DNA of 64,000 nt from Simmondsia chinensis (GCA_018398585.1 JAGTTD010000011.1:33848164-33912163), one strand, 5' to 3'. Shown: positions 23,142 to 36,176, numbered from the stretch's first letter. Notes: a model not told the origin generated them from the sequence alone. Numbers and translations: made by a program.

Positions 23142-23380
23142 ACCAAAGAGGGCACCAACACGCCGTTACCGGATCCCATTAGAACTCCGAAGTTAAGCGT
23201 GCTTGGACGAGAGTAGTACCAGGATGGGTGACCTTCTGGAAAGTCCTCACCCTTAGGTTGGGGACACTGGGAAACAGCCTCTCTTCAGATAAACACCCTG
23301 AAGGGGGAAGGCTGCGTACATCCGCCCCCCTCGACCCTGCGTAGGCGGGAGCCTTTGAGGCACTGGGTATGTTCCTTCCT
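23142..23380 (+). mobile_element. 5S rRNA-derived SINE, subtype A, full length
   Basis: Flanked by AATTTTGGTACCAAAT (23126-23141) and AATTTTGTTACCAAAT (23381-23396), 15 of 16 matching. It begins ACCAAAGAGGGCACC, carries the 5S core (CCGGATCCCATTAGAACTCC ... AAGTTAAGCGTGCTTGG ... GATGGGTGACC), then the shared body (GGGAAACAGCCTC, AAGGCTGCGTACAT, GAGGCACTGGG) and ends TATGTTCC. The 5S head retains the internal Pol III promoter region. Confidence 0.88.
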
Positions 23381-23463
23381 AATTTTGTTACCAAATGAGG
23401 AATAATGTGACAAGAAATTATAGCACATAGATTAGTATAATAATCTAATTTAACATTCATTAT

Positions 23464-23736
23464 AAACAACAACAACAACAACAACAACATACCTAGTGTC
23501 CTAAGGGCTCCCACTCGCACAGGGTCTGGGAGGGGTAAGATATACGCAGTCTTACCTCATCAGGGTGAGACCCTGATGAGAGACTGTTTTCGAAGACCCC
23601 CAACCTGAAAGTCTGACCCAATTTGGGTGAGTACGTAGTATACAGGTAGGTATACAATCACTCATCCCTAATGAGACAGAAAAGGAGGAAAGAGAGAAGG
23701 AGAACAACAATAGCAAGCAAGTATGTAAGCACATAA
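23464..23736 (-). mobile_element. Non-5S SINE, apparently full length
   Basis: AACATTCATTAT occurs at 23452-23463 and 23737-23748 (12-bp perfect TSD). The insert is 273 bp on the minus strand with an (ACA)n-complement tail at 23464-23490. Its head (right end; minus strand TTATGTGCTTACATACTTGC) differs from 5S and resembles the head at 46991 (CTTATGTGTTGTTTGATTC). It defines the length of the non-5S partner family. Confidence 0.8.
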
Positions 23737-24674
23737 AACATTCATTATCAAAAATAAAAATGACTATTCTAATTAAATATTGTTATATAAATTAATCAAA
23801 TTTTTGCGTGCTAATAAATGAATTTGATGTATAAAGTAATAATGTAAATATACAATATTTCTTGGCAATTTATACAGCCATGAGTACGGAATTTAATATA
23901 GTGGTTAGATCATCCACCGTCAAGCATGAAGTGTTGCACGCAAAATTTATATCACCTATTTTCTCGTATGTTTGTGGGTCTCGTTAGCTAAATTTTGTCT
24001 TTCAGAAGATACTGGACTTAATTTTGCATAAAATTTGACTCATCATCGAGAAAATATAATTTAACCATAAACCCTTGCCATAATATATTATGGTGAATCA
24101 TGTCAGATAACTATAGCCCAAACATCGAAATTTAGTTTTGAAAGTTAAAAGTTAAATTTTGTAAACGTTTTCCTAGGATCTATTTGGTATTTTATTGTTG
24201 TAACTGTTGATTTTAAAAAATAAAAATTATATTTTGAAATGATTTTTTTTGAATTTTAGTTTCTTATTTGTAATTTTTTAAATTAAGTTAAATAACTTAA
24301 ATAAAAAAAATTATTTTCAAAACTTGATTTCAAGTTATTAACAGAAAATGATATAAAACACAATCTTAGTTTTTAGACAAAAATCATTTTAAAAAATTTA
24401 AATTTTTATTTCTTAAAAATAAAAAAAATTGGAAGATGCTCATCGCCTTAAAAAAGATAAATCTCCCAAATTTGACATAAAAAGAAGATAGCGAATCTGA
24501 GTCGGGTTTTTTGAAACTAGGTTGATTTTGGGTTGTCCCATTTAACCCGTTTAGGTAATTGGATTAAATTTGTATTTGATCCTTTTAACTCGTTTTCGAC
24601 ATATTTGACTCGCTTATATAGTTATGTTACGAGTCATTATTTATAGATTTTTTGTAACCTATCTTGCATAGAAT

Positions 24675-24825
24675 GGGTGACCTCATGGGAAGTCCTCACC
24701 CTCAGGTTGGGGCACTGGGAAACAACCTCTATTCAGGTTAACACCCTGAAGGGGGAAGGTTGCGTACATCCCCCCCAAACCCTGCGTAGGCGGGAGCCCT
24801 TGAGGCACTGGGGTATGTTCCTTTT
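24675..24825 (+). mobile_element. 5S rRNA-derived SINE, subtype A, 5'-truncated
   Basis: ATCTTGCATAGAAT flanks it perfectly (24661-24674 and 24826-24839). The insert starts inside the 5S 3' part (GGGTGACCTCATGGGAAG), then has the full shared body and TATGTTCCTT end. A clean 14-bp TSD around a 5'-truncated copy is the expected product of LINE-driven target-primed reverse transcription. Confidence 0.88.
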
Positions 24826-25109
24826 ATCTTGCATAGAATAATTTAAACTATATTTAGTAACATTAATTCGATAGTTGATGTGGAAATTAACAAATTAGAT
24901 TTTAATAAAAAAACACCAATATAATTAAATAGGTAATCTGCGTAATAATTGAGTGGAATAAGAGTCAAGAGCTCCTAATTCATTTTATAACAAGTTGTGT
25001 TATGGTTGGCTCCATTTTTAATTTCTGAATCTCCTTCATAACATAAATACAAATACAAATATAATACAACATGGCACATTTGCGTGCCAGATCATGAGTA
25101 ACAAAAACG

Positions 25110-25242
25110 TAGCCTTAAAGCTTTCCCTCCGTTTTTGAGCTCCCACGAGCCAACTCGCAAAGGGTCCTCATTTTGCTACTTCTGAACCGCAAAACCCTAA
25201 ATTAGGACCTCCATTGCAATTCGATCAAGGATTCGAGGTAAG
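25110..25242 (+). promoter_or_regulatory. Candidate gene leader (5' UTR exon and donor)
   Basis: AAAACCCTAAATT at about 25192 is typical of plant housekeeping leaders, and GATTCGAG|GTAAGATC (donor at about 25240) is a good 5' splice site. I could not connect this to a convincing coding exon in 25.2-31 kb, so the gene may be non-coding, dead or very diverged. Confidence 0.35.
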
Positions 25243-25576
25243 ATCTCGCACGAATTCTGCCTAATTTCACAGATTCCTTCTAATCTACGTTGCGCATGCA
25301 TTGATTGCTGTTCTCTTTGTCCCACCGTTTAATTTATGTTCATCGCGATTTCTTGATCCTGATTGCTTGTGTTCATCGGGATTCACATTTGGTTTTTGTT
25401 AATGTGTCTACCGCTCAGTTTCGCGATTAGTCTGTTGATAAAGAAGAGATCCATATATTAGCATATTGGATTATCTAATAAACTATTATTAAATAAATAC
25501 TAATTTTGATATGTAATCTAGATCTCTGGTGCTAACTCATTGGATCATGTTCGGACCTATGAAATCTCACTCGTTT

Positions 25577-25690
25577 GATGCATGATACACACCAAAGGAG
25601 GTTTCAAAATCAATTGGTAATAGATGGAGTAATTACTTAAGTGTATATATGTTGACGTTCCTCCTTTAGCCCACCGATGTGAGATTCTAT
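25577..25690 (-). repeat. Solo LTR fragment of the 7190-type TRIM
   Basis: CACCAAAGGAGGTTTCAAAATC, GGTAATAGATGGAGTAA and CCCACCGATGTGAGATT match the LTR at 7576-7699 in order. Confidence 0.55.
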
Positions 25691-25699
25691 TTTTAGCTC

Positions 25700-28600
25700 C
25701 ATTTTTTACTGTATCCCTGCACTGTTCTTTTACTAATATTCATTTTCGAATTTTCAGTTCCGTTATGAAATTATGATTGAGATCATTCTTTTTCTTGCCA
25801 GTATGGATGGTCTCTTGTTGTATAAGTGTTGTGTGCGTGCTCCTTTTTTTTGGTAATTATGAGGAGAAGATCCGTGGTAGAGTATAGGAAGTGATGCTTC
25901 TAAGAATTGATAGCCGAAGCATACAAACAAAAAGAAAAAGAATGTTGGATTACGTGTGGAGTTTAGTTGTATTGAGTCTTGTTTATGAGATATAGGATTG
26001 GGCCAATCTTATTGAGGCCCTGACATAGTAGGATTTTAGTGTGGTGGCTTTATATATACGCAAGGGTTGTATATGTTACCAGTTATGGTTTGAGTAAAAA
26101 AGATTGAGAGTTGAGATGTCTCTTGTAAACTCCAATAAAATAATGAAATTATCGTGCTTCCCTCTGTGGATGTAGGCTTCGCCTGAATCACGTAAGTTCC
26201 GGTGTTCTCCCTTATCCCCTCTCGTATATGATTGTTATTTTGATTTATGGTTTCTGTATCCTGTGAGTATCCGGACTCCCTACAAAGAAAAAGAAAGCAA
26301 AAACATAAATCCCTGTTTGGAGGCACCTTGTTTTGTATCCCTAGCTTTGCTTTTTATTTATCAAAAAAAATGTTCAAGCTAGGGTGAAAAACGTCCAGCT
26401 TTTACCATGTTTTGCTCTTTGCAGGGGTCTTTAATGCAATGGTGAATAGATACGTCAGTACAGCCGACGGGACTTAAAACTAGGTAATAACCCTTAATTT
26501 TACAGTGTCGTCAATTGGGGGTAGAGTTCTAGAAGACGAGGTTGTTTCTCCATTCCCAAATTGCGTTGATTACAGCGAAGAATGACATGAGCCAGACTTT
26601 TTTTGATTGCGCCTTGAGGATTGTAAATTGTCACTGCACATATCTTTGAGATTATTTGAGCACATGAGAGTGATACACCAGCATTGTATAATGGTGGTTC
26701 AACGATTGTTGTGTGCATGCCATACAAGAACCTTTTTTTTTTTTTTTTTGGTGAAAATGTTGAAAGTGGGATTGAAGATAAATGTATGGATAGATTTCTA
26801 TGTCTGTATTATGGTTCAAAGTTGAAAATTAGAAAGAAGCTCCCAGAAATGCTGCAAAGTTTGGTGGACATGTTGTGCTCTTTGTATGATTTTCTTTAAT
26901 GGTTTTTCTTTGTTATACATAGAACCCTTTGTATTTTCTATATCTAAGTTTTGATTGTCTCGATTTATATCTAGATTAGTAACATTATTAATCTTCGTTC
27001 CTAATTATAATTCGACGACTTCTAGTGGTATAAATGAGTTAAGAAAGCCCCATCTTGTAGGTCCAGTTCAAGACTCAACTTACCAATATTTGCTTAACTC
27101 AAAGCAAGCCAAGCATGGAGACTTTTATCCAGAGGTGAGCTAGCCAAGGTCAAGCTCAAACCCAGCTCGGCCTACTCTCTTAGTTCGGCTTGTTTAAGCT
27201 TATTCAGGCTCAATCTTGATTCTATTAGGCTCAAACTTGGCTTATCTTGGCATATTTAGGCTAAGAATTTAGTTGTGTGTTGGCTCATTTAGGCTCATGA
27301 TCCATCCAGTTTGGGCTTTACTAGGCTTAAGCTAGAGTCATTTAGCTAAATAAACCAACTCGACTTGATCCAAGCCCAAAGCGAGCCAACAATTTTGGGC
27401 TAACAAATGGTCCAGCTCACGAGGATTCACGTGCAAACTCAACTCTTTTATTGCCCCAATTTCTTCTTATGATGAACTTCGCATGTAAGCGAAGTTGCTT
27501 ACTGGTTGATGTTAACTAAAATAATTAGGGCACCTTATCAGTAATGGGTTTTAGATTCTCACCACAGCTTATCCAGTAAAACTTGATAGAGATCCCTGCT
27601 TATGTTATATGATCCTTTTTTTTGGGTCATTGATTTATGTGTGAATTCTTTTTATTATTGTTAGCAGAGTTTGAAATTATGCAACACCAGTGCTGCCAGC
27701 TTTATTATGGATCAATAACCTCTTTTTAGAATAATTATATGGATCAATAACCTCTTTGTAGAATAATTATAGTATAGAAAGCACTGTCATCTTTATGGTA
27801 ACTTTATGATCAAATCACAGGTGTTTATTTTATTGTGCTCAGAATTATATTTAAAGTGGATCTTTTTTCTTGATTCACAGGCCTGATGTTTGCTATCTAT
27901 AGGCATTTCGTTGCCCTGTTTCCATAAAATGTTATTGATTTTTTTTAAAATAATGCAACAAATGGTAAAATTCAGGGTGGCGTCGTGACTCAAATGAATG
28001 TCTCATTTTAGAAATGGAGATTTATGTCGGTAGGGGAGGGCCTAGGCCTAGCACGCTCGTTTGTTAAAGTAGGGTTTCAGAAATCTATTTATGGACAATA
28101 TTCATTATACTGGTAGTATCCTCTCCCTGTAGGTTTTAGTGGATTGCTTTTTCCTCTTCCTGTGATTTTTCTCTAAATTTAAGTGTTCTCCACATAAATC
28201 TGTGTTATATATTTTTAATTCTCTCCACTGAATTTCTTTTAGAACTGTTTTTCTGCATCTAAATTAAATACAATTCTTAGATATTGGCCTCACATTTATT
28301 GTTATTAACTGAACCTTTGCTTAGAATAGGTCTAGAAGGGTACGAAGAAGGCTGAGGAGATGGTTTCTGGATATCTGCTACTTTCCATATATATTCTCAT
28401 GTATGTTTGTAAATTTGATTAATGTTTCGATATTGGTGCTAATTTGTAAATTTGATTAATGTTTTGATATTGGTGCTAACGTCTTTGAGGTGTTCCTGGT
28501 TTAAAAAAAGGTTGTCATTCAGCTGTCGTGGATATATGCTTACGTGTGAATGATGCATTCTGTAGACAAGTTTGGTACGTATATGATGTGCCGGAGAAGG

Positions 28601-29040
28601 ATTTTAAAGGAGTATCCGTTGATGATTAGGCCAAACAAGGCGACATGCAAAGTTTACTTATGATGGCTTGGCGGTTTGCTCTATTTCTAGCCTGATAAAA
28701 CTCCTTGTTCTTTATCTTTTACCCCCTTTCTTTTAGATTTTCTCTATTTTCATATCGTTTATTTTGAATGTAATGAGTGGGTTATATAAACTATGTCCAT
28801 CTTCTCTATTACTATAATTAGTAGGTTTAGCTTATGCTTACCACAAATAGAGTGATAGGCCATAATATTGCAAAAAAAAAAATATAGAGGCAAAAAGAAA
28901 AAAAATTCAGTTGAGCCGGAGGTTCTTGTACTCAATAAAAAGAACAAAAACTCTTCAAAAGGACAATTGTTGATACGGGATTTGTGCTTATGCATCAATT
29001 AGACCATGATTTTTAGATATATTTGTAAATGAGTTGGGCA
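25700..29040. other. No supportable gene
   Basis: Mostly AT-rich with scattered poly-T. 26325-26370 resembles the LINE tail (TTGTTTTGTATCCCTAGC, TTTATTTATCAAAAAAAA). A 46-codon open stretch at 28489-28629 lacks an ATG. I see no spliceable gene model with a known domain. Confidence 0.45.
27100..27440. repeat. AGCTCA-rich interspersed repeat
   Basis: Dense recurrence of GGCTCAA, AAGCTTATT, CAGCTC and GGCTTAxCT. The same vocabulary recurs at 29050-29290 and 54170-54500, so this is a dispersed family of unknown class. Confidence 0.55.
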
Positions 29041-29049
29041 GAATTTGAG

Positions 29050-29290
29050 CTTATCAGCTGAACTCTCTAGCATTTTTCTAGTTGAAGGTCACCGAGCGTG
29101 AAAATTTGAGTTCACGCTCGACTTGGCCAGCCCCTGAACTTGACCGGTTTAAGCTTATTTATATTGAATCCAACTCATCTTATGTTCGAGTGTAGCTCAT
29201 TGACACTTTAATTTGGCTTGTTATAGCACATTTAAGCTGATAATTAAGTTCAGTGTTGGCTTAGTTAAGCTTATTCAACTCATTTACAAC
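29050..29290. repeat. AGCTCA-rich interspersed repeat, second copy
   Basis: GAACTTGACCGGTTTAAGC, TTGGCTTGTTATAGCAC and TTAAGCTGATAATTAAG parallel the copy at 27100. Confidence 0.5.
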
Positions 29291-29299
29291 CATATTTCT

Positions 29300-30380
29300 A
29301 CTTGGAGAGGGATGATTGAAAGGATTTAATTTCCCACTTCTATTTCAAGTTTCATTATTTGTTTTCTTCTTTCTTCTCTGGAATCTATTTTGCTATGTCT
29401 TTTTCCTATTGTTTTTAGATGCATTCAAAGAGGAAAGTGGCAATTTCACATTCAATGGTATTTTTTACAAGATGAACAAACTGCAGAGGGAACGTGCAAG
29501 TTTGCCTTCAGGATCCCTCCGATGCTTAAGTTTGTGCAGGTGTACATACTAATAATAGAAACAGTGCATAGTGGACGGAGAGACATGGCGGGGGGGTTTA
29601 TTGATAGGCAAAGGGAGAGGGGTGAGATGTTCCTAAAGACACTTAGCTATGCCCTTTACCTGACAGCTGTCATCTACTCGATACTCGGAGGCATCAGGCT
29701 AGGTTCCTTAGGCGAGTAAGTCGACTAGTAACTTTGCGGGTAAGTTTTCTGTCCCCTGTTAGCCAGTCATGGCAGGCGGACATGGTGGTCTCCGCCTTTG
29801 TGATGCTCGCCTATCAGAAGTTAGGTTGGTGATAGTGGAGCATGTGCCTTGGTTTCTAATTTGGGCCTGGGCCTTGGCCGTTTTAGATATTTATAAATTT
29901 ATGACACTCAATACAGCTTACTGGTCTTGTATGGTAACAACATATTTATGTTCTTATCAACACCTCTCATCTTCATTTGATTTAATTTGCGGTTGGCCAC
30001 GGGTGATCAAGAGGGATGAAAGACTAAGTCTAGCAGTGACTTTGGAAGTTCATCGGCCACTTTGGATACCATTTTTTTCCGATGTGGGCTAGGATTACCG
30101 AAGCATAAGAGCAGTATTGTGAATAAGATGGTTTCTGTATGTTCAGTTTTCTGAGTATTGGTAGCGTCAAAAGCGCAACCACTACACATTTCGTGGCTAG
30201 GGTGCCTCTCACCCATAACATTTTATTTGATGTTTCAAAAACTGGTAAGACATACCTTTTAAACTAAAAATAACTGTGTGCGATCGATCGCTTTTGAACC
30301 TTTCCGTAAAGGAAGATAAGGTGCTTCGTCAGCAGTTGTACCCGAGGTGTTAAATGTCTGCACCTCGCGCTTCATTTGTC
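29300..30380. other. Open frames without recognisable product
   Basis: Plus-strand frames of about 109 and 107 codons (29390-29719 and 29769-30092) are open but overlap other open frames and match no family I recognise. GC content is slightly higher than the surroundings. Possibly remnants of an exon or element. Confidence 0.3.
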
Positions 30381-30382
30381 GA

Positions 30383-30668
30383 GGAACCAACTTTTCTTAA
30401 AGTTTAAACTAATAAGTGAAGGCTCATGAATAGTTTTGTACTCTTACATGATTCCTCATGCGAATGCTCAATGGGCTTTGAACATAGATAATGCACAGGT
30501 CTATTTTATACTTTGTGTTGAAATAATATTAATATTAAAAGTTTGTATTGTTGGGCTTCAAACTAGTGACCTTTGGGTCCTTAAGGTCTGATACCATATT
30601 AATGAACCAACTTTCTCAAAAATTTAAGCTAATGGGTATATACTTAGAAATATTTTTGTACTCTTAAC
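30383..30668 (-). mobile_element. TRIM with ~72-bp LTRs, minus strand
   Basis: LTR copies at about 30383-30455 and 30593-30668 are complements of the 16509 LTR (AACCAACTTTCTC, TTTAAGCTAATGGG, TTTTGTACTCTxACA). GGTCTGATACCATAT just left of the right copy is the complemented primer-binding site. Confidence 0.7.
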
Positions 30669-31423
30669 ACTATTTGAATGATATGTGATGTTCTTATACA
30701 CTTTTGAGTGCATATTGGTTTTGCCTATTTTTGCTTGTAATCTTGTTTTCTTGGTTTGGGATGTTGTACTGTACTTGTCGCTTTTGATCTCCATCTTTAT
30801 ACGAGTTGGCTCGGGGGGTCATTTTGTATAAGTTGCTTGTTTTGTATTTCAACTTTGTGATATTCTTGTGTGTATGCTTGACTGAAACAATCTATATGAT
30901 AATGCCAGGATATTTGTTCTTCTTCTTGATGCTGGTCAAAAAGAGGGCAGGGGGCACTTGCCTATATGAAAGTGAAAGCTGGGACTTGTTTGAAGGTGAA
31001 AGTCTAAATTGACTGCTGCTTTATATTTATACTTCTTCTAACTAACTAACTGCACCAACTCCCCAACCTTCAACTGCACTTCCTCTTTACTACAGGTACA
31101 AACTTTGTCCTCTTTTCCTCATGAGGATCCCGATTATCTGATAAATTTTGTCTTATATAACGATCTACACACCCTAAAAATCAGTTAAATTAAGTTTTTC
31201 CTCAAGGAGAGGTTAAACAGAAGAGTTAAACTTCAGACCTTTTAGTCGAAAGCAATATTTTTTCCTCTCACATGCCTTCTATCACTAAGGCAAGGCCTTG
31301 ATGGATACGCCTTTGTTTTTGTTTTGAAGTAAAATTAAAATACTTTCACATATTTAAATTGCAGAATATTCAGGTAAAAAATTAATTTTATCTCACATCA
31401 TAAATTCATTTTAAATTGTTTAC

Positions 31424-31760
31424 TCTGTTGGTCTTTGACATTTATATGTTTTTTCAAATTGATCTCTCACTTTTCTTTTGTTTAAAATATTCTTTAATAT
31501 TTGTAAGTTTGTAACTATCAGAAAAAATGTTTATGAGTTTGTTTCAATGGATCTTTCATTTTTTTTTTTTTGAAAATAGTTTTTTTTTTATTTTATAACA
31601 AAATTCATTTCTTGGGAGTAAAATTAGATTAAAAAAAAAAAAAATGAAAGATCAATTTATCATAAAAAAATAAAGACTATTTTGGGGGGGGAAAAAGCCA
31701 ATTTGAAAAAGTTTAAAATCATTAGGGTGTTTATGAATAAACTTACGTACATGAAGAACA
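31424..31760. mobile_element. Foldback MITE (TTGGTCTxTxxx family)
   Basis: Left arm GTTGGTCTTTGACATTTATA, TTTTTCAAATTGATCTCTCAC; right arm TTGAAAAAGTTTAAAATCATT and GAAAGATCAATTTATC are complements. Related copies at 52240-52670 and 61715-62351. Confidence 0.55.
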
Positions 31761-32126
31761 AATGAAAATATTTCTAAGGTTTGATTATCTATCATATAGA
31801 GACCATAATGTTTCAATATATATCATGAGATACGTAGATGTTTAGACATTTTATCATTTACGTACCCTGTAATTTTAAACTTTTATCAATCGGATATCCC
31901 TTTGTGAAAATTAGATATATTTTTGTTGGAAAATATTAAAACGGAATACGATTTTGACAATGTATTAGTGTCTTCATTATAATTTTACAATTTTTTTGGC
32001 CAAAAAATGCTAACATGACATTATTTTTACAATATTTAGGTAGTTTATGTCAACATTTGATGAATATATTATCTTAATTGTTAATTTTTTGTTAAATTTA
32101 TTGATATAATATATATATATATATAC

Positions 32127-32356
32127 ACCAAAGAGGGCACTAATACGCCGTCACCGAATCCCATTAGAACTCCGAAGTTAAGCGTGCTTGGGCGAGAGTA
32201 GTATCAGGATGAGAGACCTCCTGTGAAGTCTTCATTCTCAGGTTGGGACACTGGGAAACAGTCTCTTTTCAAATTGACACCTTGAAGGGGAAAGGCTGCG
32301 CACATCGGCCCCCAGACCCTGCGTAGGCGGGAGTTCTTGAGGCACTGGGTATATTC
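32127..32356 (+). mobile_element. 5S rRNA-derived SINE, subtype A, full length, older
   Basis: Starts ACCAAAGAGGGCACTAATACG, has the 5S core with several substitutions (CCGAATCCC, GATGAGAGACC), then the shared body and GGCACTGGGTATATTC. The flanks are (TA)n so the TSD cannot be read. Confidence 0.82.
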
Positions 32357-32359
32357 TAA

Positions 32360-34740
32360 ATACTATGAAATCGATCAAATTTTGTTAAAAAAAATCATCA
32401 AGATTTACATGATAAAATATTTAAGCTAAAAAGTACCTCATACATGTTTGAAAAAAAAAAAGTACCTCATTATAATATTAATACTAGTGCTTTTCTGTGC
32501 AATGTATGAAAGTTATTTATATTTTTAAATATAATTTATATATAATTATATTAAAATTTTATTAAATTTTATAAAATATATAACATTATATATTTTAAAA
32601 AGTTACATAGTAAAGATATCAATTTTTTAAAAAAATTATATTATATATAATCTTGAATATTAAATGACTTTTACTTATATTAAAGTTTAGAGACTTTTAG
32701 TAGTATTTTTTTAAAATTTTTTAGATTGATATTTGAAGGCTTTTAGAGTGGGGTATTTAATTATATATATATATATATTATGATATCTAAATGCTAAGTG
32801 TTGCAATCTTTGTTACATTAATGCTAATTTTTCGATGTAGTGTAGAGATTGATTTAGACAAGGGTAGGGCCCCACCATTTTACTTGATTCCCATTGGCTG
32901 GACCTTTGAAAAAAATTATGCGTACTTTCCAGAGGGTGGGACCCACTACTTTTATTGATTCGTCAACATGATTCGCTTTTACCCGGCGTTTCAGTTCTGC
33001 TTTATTTACCCAAAATGAATTTCATACAATTATTTTGCACGATATCAATTTTTTATTTTATAAATTTTATAAAATAATTTTTTAGTCTAAATAGTTATAT
33101 AAATTTAGTAAAATATTTAAAATAGTGACGTGTAAGAGTATAAAATAGGTTCCTTTTATTATTTTATATTATTATTTAGATTAGTTTATTAAGATATACT
33201 AAACTTTAGGGTACTAACATTTAATTTTTTTAATTTATAAACTTTATAAAATAATTTTTTAATAAAAAAAGTGACATATTTAATAAAATAATTTAAATAG
33301 TATTTTTTTGTAAAAGTGACAGGCTCCGTTTTTATTGTTTTATATTGTTATTTGGACTTTTTTATTAAATATATATAATTTTTTGGATTAAAAAATTATT
33401 TTACGAAGTTTATAACTAAAAATTCGATACACTAAACCTTAGGTACTAATATGTAATTTACCATAATATATAAATCTTTTTTATATTGAAAATTAGGGAA
33501 GGAGATACTAGATTCAAGCTCGCATCTCAGATCTAGCCAATTGCCACTACCGTCATTGGACAACTCGGGGATTGACTTTGTACGATTAATATATAAAGAT
33601 ATGTAAATACACTTTCTTAAACTATTATAAAATAATAAAACAACATATTGTATATATATGCATGATGTTCTTATTGTTAGAGTAAAAAGTATTATTATTA
33701 GAATAATAATATGACTTGTAACAAATAATAACTATAAATTTTTATAAAATTGTTCTAATATTAACATTTTTATCATATTAATAATATATAAATATATATA
33801 CACGCACGGGTTTGTGCCCTTGAGCTTTTGGAAAAAAGTTAGTGAAAAAAATTCAAAATTTCATGCTTTGAATAAATTGGAGAAAAAATTTGCTTGGCAG
33901 CAAGAGGCAACTCCCATGATGTTTTTTACAGCGTCACAAAGCATTTTTTGGAAAATTGCATCATAGTACCATAAGGCAAAATAAAAAAAATTATTAATTT
34001 TTTAGTTCATAAATTTTGTAAAATAATTTTTTAGTCAAAAAATTACACATATTTAATAAAATAATCTAAATAATTATTTAAAATGGTATAAAATTTATTG
34101 TTATTTGTTGGTAATCCCACAATTCCCTCGTTATTTTCCTCATCCTACACATGAACCGCACTGTTATGACACTTTTATGCCTCATTTGGCACTAGGATAA
34201 AGGAGGGTAAATAGGGGGGGTTAAGGTAATATCGTACCTTTGTTTGAATATGTTAAATTAAGAGGGATAAGGGTAAAAAAGGGTAAATGAGTTATTCTTA
34301 TTTGGCAATTAGGTAAAAAAAATAAGTGTAAAAAAAAGCTATGATTAAAATAAGGATAAAAAAATTACCCTAATTACTCATCAAACATATTTGTCAAACG
34401 AGGTAAAAAATTACCCCACTTTACCGTAAAAAGCTGAGCTACCCCAATGACGCACACCCTAGAAATACTACCCCAATGATATACAACCGACCAAGTCACA
34501 AAAGACCAAAACACAATAACGACGGCTTACGAGAACTTCAAATCACAACAAAAGCCTTAAAAATGTACATTAAAATACAATTAAATATTTTTTTATATGT
34601 ATAATATGACTTTTTTATTTTTTAAATATGGAAAACGCAGCTTAGAACATCTCCACAGGTAAGTGGATTTCAGATTGAAATTGTGACCACTTCAATTCAT
34701 GCTCTCCTGGGGCCTACTTATCCAAATACAACCCCCCTTA
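32360..34740. other. AT-rich intergenic with MITE remnants
   Basis: 33030-33470 and 33980-34140 repeat arms of the 6744-type foldback (TAAATATATxTAATTTTTTxG, AAAATTTATTGTTATTTGTTGGTAA). 34180-34440 has weak foldback arms (GGxAAAGGAGGGTAAAT against TTACCCCACTTTACC). No gene. Confidence 0.5.
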
Positions 34741-35313
34741 GAGAACATCCTGTTAGGAATCAATCTTGATGCGGAAGTGTCGAACTTTGATAGCTTGATT
34801 CGATTCAAATAATATGATTCACGCAAAACGAGAAGTAAACAAATATGGAAAAAGAAAGAATAAAAACAAACACACAATATTTACGTGGAAACCCCTCTAC
34901 AATCGAGGGGGGAGAAAACAACGGGCGGAGATGGAGATTCTTTATTGATACTGAACGGAAGAATTACAACGGCACTTCCTCTTAACGAGATATATGAAAG
35001 AATTACAATCACTTTCTCTAAACTCTCGTAGCACTTAAAATCTGAATTAGAGGAATTACGAAATCACCTCTGGCGGCGCCTCACTCTTTGATTGGATGCA
35101 GATAACGAAACCCTGCAACCTAATTTATAGGCGTAGGTCAAGGAGGGCCCGATTGATCTAAACCGGCCGATCGATCGGCCCTCTAACTGTCTAAAAAATT
35201 CGGAATCTTTCCTTAAATTACCCGATCGATCGGGTTTCACTCCCGATCGATCGGTGACCCTACTGAAACCCCATAAACATAAAAAAAAGGTAATTTGAGA
35301 CATAAACCTAACA

Positions 35314-36162
35314 AATCTCCATCTTGGCTGAAATTACATATATAAAATAATTTCCTCCACCTTCTTCACTAAACCCCCACACACAGGGTTATCTCAACGA
35401 AACTGAAGTGAACTTATCTGAGAGGTTATCAGCAATGCCAATCTTCTTCTCTGAATTGGCTCTTGACACATCTTCTGAAACAGTCACCTGCTGCTGAACT
35501 GTGTTACTCAATTGAAACTGAACTCCCTTTGGCTTACTCACCTGACCTGAATCACAAACAACTGATGACATCTTCTGTGGAGATAGCAATGAAAACTCAC
35601 CAAACGTGACACGTCTACTCGTCAGGAATTGCTTGAAGCGAAAACCTTTCTGCTTCCCATAAAGCCCTTGTTCACATACCACCAGTCCTGTAGACTGACC
35701 ACACAAAGAGCCCCTCACACTGTGCTCAGACAGACCCCTATCACCTGAATGATCTAATCTCAAACGTCCTAAATTTGTGATTTCTAGTTCTGTCAACAAC
35801 GAGGATGATGAAGGTGCTGCAACAGATCTAACAACTGTGGAATCGACAAGCTCATATAGCGTACCTAACCTTCTGCCCTTCATAACTGTCAATGCACCCT
35901 TAACGATTCTCAAAACTGCACCTTCAGTTGTGTACCTGTACCCTTTAGACTCAAGAGTACCTAAAGAGATGAGATTCTTCTTCAAATTAGAAACATGACG
36001 AACATCGCTCAAAACCCTGATAGTGCCATCGAACATCCTAAAACGAATTGTTCCTATTCCCAGAACTTTGCATGGATTATCATTACCCATCAAGCAACTC
36101 CACCTTGAACAGACTCGTACGTGGAAAACCAATCCCGATTGGGACAGACATGATAGGAGCAA
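35314..36162 (-). pseudogene. Copia protease and pre-integrase remnant
   Basis: Continues gag-pol after a stop and a frameshift. The protease DSG (ILDSGCSYHVCPNRDWF) lies just upstream (about 36110-36175) in the gag frame, after a TAG where WILDSG would have Trp. Near 36090 the frame shifts into the 35389-36162 frame, which reads GIGTIRFRMFDG, VRHVSNLKKNLISLG and the pre-integrase TLYELV. After that, short scraps such as CEQGLYGKQKGF and RRVTFGE are joined directly, as expected if the integrase core and everything through RT were deleted. Not functional. Confidence 0.75.
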
Positions 36163-36176
36163 CCCGAATCCAAAAT

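Noticed and set aside
28489..28629. A 46-codon open stretch ending in a plausible acidic C-terminus
   Set aside because: No ATG, no convincing acceptor and no domain; expected by chance.
29390..30092. Two ~108-codon plus-strand proteins
   Set aside because: No recognised domain, overlapping open frames, no coherent splice structure.
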